From NCBI GenBank assembly GCA_023053575.1, contig JAKZAP010000021.1, positions 12,090,212 to 12,154,211 on the forward strand: 64,000 nt of DNA, given 5' to 3'. Made by a program: the position numbers and the translations under genes. Source of the stretch: Branchinecta lynchi (lineage: Eukaryota > Arthropoda > Branchiopoda > Anostraca > Branchinectidae). Positions within the stretch are counted from its first letter, which is position 1. Each line of letters begins with the position of its first letter. Below, one piece after another: positions 57,601 to 64,000 of this stretch. The notes beneath the pieces are model-generated. The model ran no database searches. It worked only from the letters and a program-made list of their open reading frames with translations, and was not told where the DNA came from.

Positions 57601-59395
57601 GGAATTTCAGAAAATATCCAACTTGTAGGAACCGCTTTCAGTCCAAGGGTCTCGGAAAATATCCAACTAGTCGGATTGTATGAACACGGATAGGAATTCC
57701 AGAAAATATCCAACTTGTAGGAACCGCTTTCAGTTTAAGGGTCTGGGAAAATATCCAACTAGTCGGAACCGCTTTCAGTCTAAGGGTCTCGGAAAATATT
57801 CAACTAGTCGGATTGTATGAACACGGATAGGAATTTCAGAAAATATCCAACTTGTAGGAACCGCTTTCAGTTTAAGGGTCTCGGAAAATATCCAACTAGT
57901 CGGAACCGCTTTCAGTCTAATAGTGCGAACACACGATGCGGATCGGGAGCTCCCGGGCGGGAATTCCTGCCCGGATTTGCGGCACCATCATCACTTCTAT
58001 ATGGAAAAGTTGAAGTTTTTTCAACTTGGTGATGAAAATGCAGGAAATCCGGCCGGGAAATCACCATCGTGTGTTCGCACTTTAAGGGTCTCGGAAAATA
58101 TTCAACTAGTCGGATTGTATGAACACGGATAGGAATTTCAGAAAATATCCAACTTGTAGGAACCGCTTTCAGTCCAAGGGTCTCGGAAAATATCCAACTA
58201 GTCGGATTGTATGAACACGGATAGGAATTCCAGAAAATATCCAACTAGTAGGAACCGCTTTCAGTTTAAGGGTCTCGGAAAATATCCAACTTGTAGGAAC
58301 CGCTTTCAGTCTAAGGGTCTCGGAAAATATCCAACTAGTCGGATTGTGTGAACACGGATAGGAATTCCAGAAAATATCCAACTTGTAGGAACCGCTTTCA
58401 GTCCAAGGGTCTCGGAAAATATCCAACTAGTCGGATTGTATGAACACGGATAGGAATTCCAGAAAATATCCAACTAGTAGGAACCGCTTTCAGTTTAAGG
58501 GTCTCGGAAAATATCCAACTTGTAGGAACCGCTTTCAGTTTAAGGGTCTCGGAAAATATCCAACTAATCGGAACCGCTTTCAGTCTAATAGTGCGAACAC
58601 ACGATGCGGATCGGGAGCTCCCGGGCGGGAATTCCTGCCCGGATTTGCGGCACCATCATCACTTCTATATGGAAAAGTTGAAGTTTTTTCAACTTGGTGA
58701 TGAAAATGCAGGAAATCCGGCCGGGAAATCACCATCGTGTGTTCGCACTTTAAGGGTCTCGGAAAATATTCAACTAGTCGGATTGTATGAACACGGATAG
58801 GAATTTCAGAAAATATCCAACTAGTAGGAACCGCTTTCAGTCCAAGGGTCTCGGAAAATATCCAACTAGTCGGATTGTGTGAACACGGATAGGAATTCCA
58901 GAAAATATCCAACTAGTAGGAACCGCTTTCAGTCTAAGGGTCTCGGAAAATATCCAACTAGTCGGATTGTGTGAACACGGATAGGAATTCCAGAAAATAT
59001 CCAACTGGTAGGAACCGCTTTCAGTCCAAGGGTCTCGGAAAATATCCAACTAGTCGGATTGTATGAACACGGATAGGAATTCCAGAAAATATCCAACTAG
59101 TAGGAACCGCTTTCAGTCCAAGGGTCTCGGAAAATATCCAACTAGTCGGATTGTGTGAACACGGATAGGAATTCCAGAAAATATCCAACTAGTAGGAACC
59201 GCTTTCAGTCTAAGGGTCTCGGAAAATATCCAACTAGTCGGATTGTGTGAACACGGATAGGAATTCCAGAAAATATCCAACTAGTAGGAACCGCTTTCAG
59301 TCCAAGGGTCTCGGAAAATATCCAACTAGTCGGATTGTATGAACACGGATAGGAATTTCAGAAAATATCCAAATAGTCGCAACAGCTTTCAGTCT
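51690..59395 (+). repeat. Composite satellite: 46/92-bp unit with a 160-bp MITE module at one site
   Basis: The basic unit is about 92 bases (GGTCTCGGAAAATATCCAAC, ATGAACACGGATAGGAATT, GGAACCGCTTTCAGT), made of two related 46-base halves sharing GAAAATATCCAACTAGT. Fifteen times the unit is interrupted at the same place by a 160-base element with ends AGTGCGAACACACGAT and its inverse (GCGAAC at 51891, 52285, 52771, 53394, 53833, 54135, 54437, 54831, 55317, 55940, 56379, 56773, 57394, 57925, 58593). Spacings differ by multiples of about 46. The spacing series 394, 486, 623, 439 occurs twice, 2546 bases apart. Open frames inside are by-products of the repeat. Confidence 0.93.
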
Positions 59396-60720
59396 CAACA
59401 AGGATTTCGATCCCATTAGTTGGCTATGCGCCACTTTGTCTAATACTCAATGAACTAACAGCCTCTAATTGGATAATGCATGTGTCTCTATACAAATTTT
59501 CTCATTTTTGAGATATAGTTTGATAATTCTGCATTCCTTGGCGAGTTTTCTTATTTTAGCCAACTAGTTGGATAATAATCTTCCGTTCCTATAGGAATTT
59601 TCTGTTTTAGCCAACTAGTTGGATCGGCAGAAATTTCATATAGAAATCCCGCATGGCCAACTTGTTTGCTACGACGAGAATTCGTCAAGGAGAAAAGTTT
59701 TTATTCAGCTAGTTGGGTATCTCACACTCGTACAGAGATTTCAGAAAATATTCAACTAGTCGGGTTGTGTCAATTCACATAGAGAATTCGGAAAATATTC
59801 AACTAGTCGGAATAGCTTCAGTCTTAACAAGGATTTTAACCCCATTAATTGGGTAATGGCCGCATTATCTTATACTCAATAAACTAACAGCTATCTATAA
59901 TAAAAGTTTTCTTATTCCAGAGAATTAGTTAGATAATTCTGCATTCCTTCACGATTTTCTTATTTTAACCAACTAGTTGGACAAAAATCATTCGTTCCTA
60001 TAGGAATTTCTTGTCGTAGCCAACTAGTTGGATAATCGTCATCCGTTCCTGTAGGAATTTTCAATATTTGCCAACCTGCCGATCTGGGTAAGGAGAGAAA
60101 ATATCCAACTAGTCGGATTCTATGAACACGGATAGGAATTTCAGAACCGCTTTCAGTCTGAGGTCTACTTCCTTGTTCAGACTGTTCAGACTAGTTGGAT
60201 ATTTTCTGAAATTTCGATCCGCGTTCATACAATCGGACTAGTTGGATATTGTCCGAGACCCTTTAGACTGAAAGCTGTTCCGACTTGTTGGATATTTTCC
60301 GAAATCTCTGTCCAAATTCATAAACTCAGACTAATTGGATATTTTCAAATATCCCTATACGAGTGTGAAATTTATTTAACTAGTTGGATATAAAGTTTTC
60401 TCCTATACGATGTCTCGTCGTAGCAAACTAGTTGTCAATGTGGGATTTCCTATACGAAATTTTTTACGATAGCGAACTAGTTGGCTTCAAACTTTTATCC
60501 TATATGATTTTTTATCGTAGCCAACTAGTCGGCAACGCGAGATTTCCTATACGAAATTTCTTACAGTGACGAACTAGTTGGACAACAAAAAAAATCCTAT
60601 ACGAATTTTTCTCGTAGCCAACTAGTCGGCACCGCCTGCTTTTCCTATAGGAATTTTCTTACAGTTGCCAACTAGTTTGGCTAGTGACCGCGAGGTGTGA
60701 ATGTATGATGGGATATTTAG
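59395..60720. repeat. Degenerate and inverted edge of the satellite
   Basis: Diverged units of about 60 bases with the palindrome CCAACTAGTTGG continue to about 60690. From about 60175 to 60300 the satellite unit runs in the opposite orientation (CTAGTTGGATATTTTCTGAA and GAGACCCTTTAGACTGAAAG). So the array has an inverted distal end. Confidence 0.8.
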
Positions 60721-60764
60721 ATTTTGTATATTTATACGACAATTTCTTATATTATCCAACTAGA

Positions 60765-60870
60765 GGTGTCCACATATGGAAAAGTTGAGATTCTTTCCAT
60801 TTGATGAAAATGCAGGAAATCCGATACGAAACCCGATGAGAAATCCTAATCGTGTGTTCGCACTTTAACA
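60765..60870 (+). mobile_element. Solo AGTGCGAACACACGAT MITE, right half, beyond the satellite
   Basis: Matches the right half of the satellite MITE (ATATGGAAAAGTTGA to GTGTGTTCGCACTTTAA) but is more diverged than the array copies. Confidence 0.7.
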
Positions 60871-61149
60871 GATAAAATGTGAACGTATGCGGTATGAAAA
60901 ACAATTGTACCGTATTCGTGAAATTTTCTAGTCTTTGTTGGTGTTTAGATTTTGTATATGACGACCTCGAGAAATTTCGATTTTACCATGATAATTTCGA
61001 GAAGAATAAAAGCGATATCTATCTATCTATCTCTCAATTCTCATATCTATCTATAGGCGTATTCTCGCCGTTCCCCGAGGACTCCTAGGGTAATCGAAGG
61101 GAACGGCGACAATAGAGGGAGTCACTCCACGCGGGCTCCGCGCACACAG

Positions 61150-61860
61150 GGTGGGGAATGTGGTCCACCAGTCTCTTTCGCGGAACACACCAGTCTCACT
61201 GTTTTGAACCATCAGTCTCAGAAAAATGGCGCCGGGAACCACCAGTCTCGGAAACGAGACCAACAGTCTCAAATTCAGACCAACAGTCTCATCTAATTTC
61301 CAATTTTTTTTAGAGTAAAAAAGTGTTTTCTTTGTTTTTCTCTGTCAGTCCCTTGAATTACGCGCTTGTGTCAGCATGACAGGTAGAGTGAAGCTTGAGC
61401 TTTCCATACATGTATTTATCTTTGCTATTGGCTTGGTACTTCTCAGTGAGTAGGGCTCTGAAAAAGCAAACAAATTTATTTTTTTGTTTTCTGTGTTGTT
61501 TAATAGAATTCTGCTACTCTGCCAACTACTGCAGATAAAGTGAAGCTCTGGGCTTTCAAACGATATATTATTCACTGTTACTGGATTACCAAGTGTCATA
61601 TTGTGTTGCTCTGAAAAATTGTTTTGGTGAGCAAATGTAATTTCTGGTTTGTCTCTGCGATTTCTTGGGATTTTCTAACTTTACAACCAGTTTTGGTAGA
61701 TTTAAGCATGGACTTTCCACAGATACGCGTATCTCTGATATTGGCTTAGTCAGTTTCTTGCTGGTGTCCTCTGATAAACTCATTAGTTGTGTTTTTTTAA
61801 CTGACCTGCTTGACCCTGTTGAATGTTTTGTTGTCTCACTATTCAGTTCACCTGACTGCC
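61150..61860. repeat. ACCAGTCTC and diverged 200-bp repeats
   Basis: 61160-61300 repeats CACCAGTCTC/CCAACAGTCTC seven or so times. 61370-61770 holds about three diverged units with GTGAAGCTTGAGCTTTCC-like and ATTGGCTTGG blocks. A MITE-like GGCGTATTCTCGCCGTTCC hairpin at 61050-61140 is also found at 1593-1690. Confidence 0.55.
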
Positions 61861-61929
61861 TGGTCCGGTACTAGTTCGTTCCATGCATTTTCCATGCTTA
61901 AAATACTATTCTGGGGCTGTCTCTACATA

Positions 61930-62790
61930 ACTACAGTAAGCGGTCAAGTAACACTCAATGGAACCTATTATCACTCACCAGAGCTGCGTTTGATTCGCAT
62001 TTCCAGTTGACTGATAGCGGTCAATTTGTCCAATCTATTGAGATTGTCGACTGAAAGTTGACTTTTGACAAACGAGAAGAAATGGTCTTCCATGGTTAAC
62101 CGGTTAAACTACAGTAAGCGGTCAAGTAACACTCAATGAAACCTATTATCGCTCACCAGAAATGCGTTCGATTCGCATTTCCAGTTGACTCAAATCATCA
62201 CTTTGCAGTTTTATTTGGTATTCTCAGTTGACTGACAGCATTCGATTTATCCAGTCGACTGAAGTTGTCGATGAAAAGTTGACTTTTGGCAACCAAGAAG
62301 AAATGGTCATTCGTTCCATGGTTAACCGGTTAAGCTACAGTAAGCGGTCAAGTAACGCTCAATGGAACTTGTTATCGCCCAACAGAGATGGGTTCGATTT
62401 GCCTTTCCAGTTGACTTAAATCATCTTTTTCCTGTTTTATTTGCTATTCTCAGTTGACTGACAGCGTTCGATATATCCAGTCGACTGAAATTGTTGATTA
62501 AAAGTTTACTTTTGACAACCGAGAACAAATAGTCATTCATTCCATGGTTAACCGGTTAAGCTACAGTAAGCGGTCAAGTAACGCTCAATGGAACTTATTA
62601 TCGCTCACCAGAGCCGTGTTCAATTCGCATTTCCAGTTAACTTAAATCATCATTTTGCAGTTTTATTTGCTATTCTCAGTTGACTGACAGCATTCTATAT
62701 ATCCAGTTGACTGAGATTGTCGAGTAAAAGTTGACTTTTGACAACTGAGAACAATTGGTCATTCATTCCAAGGTTAAGCGTAGGTTGAGA
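61930..62790 (+). repeat. Tandem repeat, 225-bp unit
   Basis: ACAGTAAGCGGTCAAGTAAC occurs at about 61932, 62111, 62336 and 62562. The units carry CGCATTTCCAGTTGACT and CCATGGTTAACCGGTTAA. An inverted copy of the CGCATTTCC...GCGGTC part lies at about 63440-63525, so the array has a reversed partner. Confidence 0.85.
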
Positions 62791-63189
62791 AAAAGATTGC
62801 GGATTGCGGCCATGAGGCCAACATTTTTTCATGTTCTAACAAATCTGGTGCTACAGAGTACGCTACCTACCCAATGATGGTAACAAAAAATAAAAAAAAT
62901 AAGCTTATTCTTAATGTTTTACACTGGCTATAGAAGTCCTAGCTAAAAGTGTTCAAGTTAACCTACATGAACTAACGTAAAGTCACCCACTCTGGTAATT
63001 TTTGTTTTGTTGGTTTTGGTGATTCTTTTTTCACATACCATATGTTCTTTACTAGTCCTCCATGAATATTCCTCTCACTCTTTTTCTAATTGTTGAAGTA
63101 CTATCTCCTCTACAGATGTTGCTCTTGTTATAGGAACATACTGTTGTATGTTACAAACATACTGTTGTTTGTATGTTGAAGTACTATAG

Positions 63190-63271
63190 ATGGGTGCACG
63201 TAAGAGGTCTCTTCATGAGACCTTCAAACTGAAGCGGCTACGTACAGCATCATCAAGGAGACAAGCAAAGG
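63190..63271 (+). CDS. Possible first exon of a basic protein
   Basis: ATG at 63190 opens MGARKRSLHETFKLKRLRTA then SSRRQAKG, followed by a GTAATT donor-like site at 63272. The peptide is strongly basic like a nuclear-localisation or DNA-binding N-terminus. It lies between the tandem repeat and its inverted partner, so it could be the 5' end of a protein carried by that element, or chance. No homology can be named. Confidence 0.25.
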
Positions 63272-63439
63272 GTAATTTTAGTAATTGTCTAAATGTTATA
63301 GAACATGATTAGGTCGCTTTGTCATATTGTTTTAGTGATGTTCCCTTACCTTCTCCAGTTTCCACACTCTTGCCAAGAGCTAAATCGAACAATATGGATC
63401 AACTGAGAACAGCAAATAAAACAGTAAAATGATGATTTA

Positions 63440-63525
63440 AGTTAGTTGGAAATGCGAATAGAATGCAGCTCTGGGGAGTGATAATAGGTTCCATTGAGCG
63501 ATACTTGACTGCTTACTGCAGTCTA
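63440..63525 (-). repeat. Inverted partner of the 225-bp repeat
   Basis: GGAAATGCGAATAGAATGCA, GTGATAATAGGTTCCATTGA and CTGCTTACTGCAGT are the inverse of the 61.9-kb unit. Together with it they bound a 0.65-kb spacer. Confidence 0.75.
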
Positions 63526-63732
63526 GTACACTAGCCCCTTTTTAGGCACGGTGCTCAAACGTCTAGCCCCATGCCTGGGTGCTAGACGTTCAAGCACTGT
63601 ACCTTGGATTTCATGTATGGTGCATGGATTTCAGTATACAGTGCATACATCAAAAACACAGTTTCTGTCATAACAAATGAGCACCAGCTCGGACAGGGCT
63701 GAAATTACTACCATGAATTAGAGAAATCAAAG

Positions 63733-64000
63733 ACAATCCTTTATATGTTTTTCACAACAAAAACAAAAGGGCTCAGCTGATGACAGATGTGAAAAACCTC
63801 ATTTCCTTTTCTACATAGTCAAGGGTTTTGCATGCAAAGTGTCCTGTGCCTCAGCCTTTTCTACCTAGCAGCCAACCAGAATATTGGCTCTTGGGGAATA
63901 GATAGGGAAAATACATGGAAAATAGATAGGGTGCTGTTAGGTTTTTCATCTCCATTATGATTAGAGCCCTTTGTTTTGGTTGTGAAAAATATACACCTTG
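63733..64000. mobile_element. MITE at the window edge
   Basis: TATGTTTTTCACAACAAAAA followed by CAAAAGGGCTC at the left is inverted at 63962-64000. About 35-base arms. The right boundary coincides with the window end, so it may extend further. Confidence 0.7.

Noticed and set aside
51783..59049. Many recurring open frames of 69-110 residues on both strands in the satellite
   Set aside because: They repeat with the satellite period, overlap on both strands and show no protein-like conservation beyond the DNA repeat itself.
51690..59395. Regular repeats reminiscent of a CRISPR array
   Set aside because: There are no unique spacers; both unit and interval are repeats, no cas genes are present, and the genome is eukaryotic.

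Overview
This is nuclear DNA of an animal: genes split into short coding exons by long GT-AG introns, vertebrate-like orthologues (SDHC, ASPDH), LINE fragments and a very dense load of non-autonomous DNA transposons. No bacterial operon, plasmid or CRISPR feature is present. The repeat density and small fold-back elements suggest a marine invertebrate (an amphioxus-like genome is my guess), but the sequence alone does not prove the lineage.

Three genes can be read with consistent splice phases. (1) Plus strand, 1-21602: the 3' part of a gene for a conserved protein with a helix-hairpin-helix-like core, unknown function, in six visible exons (1-98, 10324-10479, 12082-12248, 17383-17473, 19172-19279, 21514-21602), ending in an acidic repeated tail with a basic nuclear-localisation-like C-terminus. 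(2) Minus strand, 50300 down to 27247: four exons of ASPDH (putative L-aspartate dehydrogenase); the first exon with the Rossmann glycine motif was not found, so the gene starts upstream (higher coordinates). (3) Plus strand, 35704-42190: SDHC, the cytochrome b560 membrane anchor of succinate dehydrogenase, in four exons, lying inside the 17.3-kb last intron of ASPDH on the opposite strand. Two decayed copies of part of SDHC exon B lie in SDHC introns.

Everything else I could resolve is repeats. 1-27 kb: introns of gene 1 and the intergenic space, filled with MITEs (several families with clear terminal inverted repeats), a 2-kb fold-back element with a 137-bp tandem core (13.8-15.8 kb), LINE 3' ends and G-run elements. 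27-45 kb: last ASPDH intron with SDHC, LINE remnants (32.4-34.2 kb), 417-bp and 54-bp tandem repeats next to SDHC exons, and TIR elements. 45-51 kb: other ASPDH introns with more MITEs. 51.7-60.7 kb: a large composite satellite made of a 46/92-bp unit in which a 160-bp MITE sits at the same site in 15 copies, with a 2546-bp higher-order repetition and an orientation flip at its distal end; it probably lies in the first intron of ASPDH. 61-64 kb: more tandem repeats with inverted ends, a possible small basic first exon at 63190 and a complete-looking MITE at the window edge.

SDHC and ASPDH both touch mitochondrial four-carbon metabolism (succinate oxidation, aspartate/oxaloacetate), but their nesting is more likely positional than functional. 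The most unusual items are the composite satellite, the nested antisense gene pair, transposon ends lying within a few bases of splice sites, and several MITEs with perfect 8-bp target-site duplications, one of which has a duplicated empty site for comparison.
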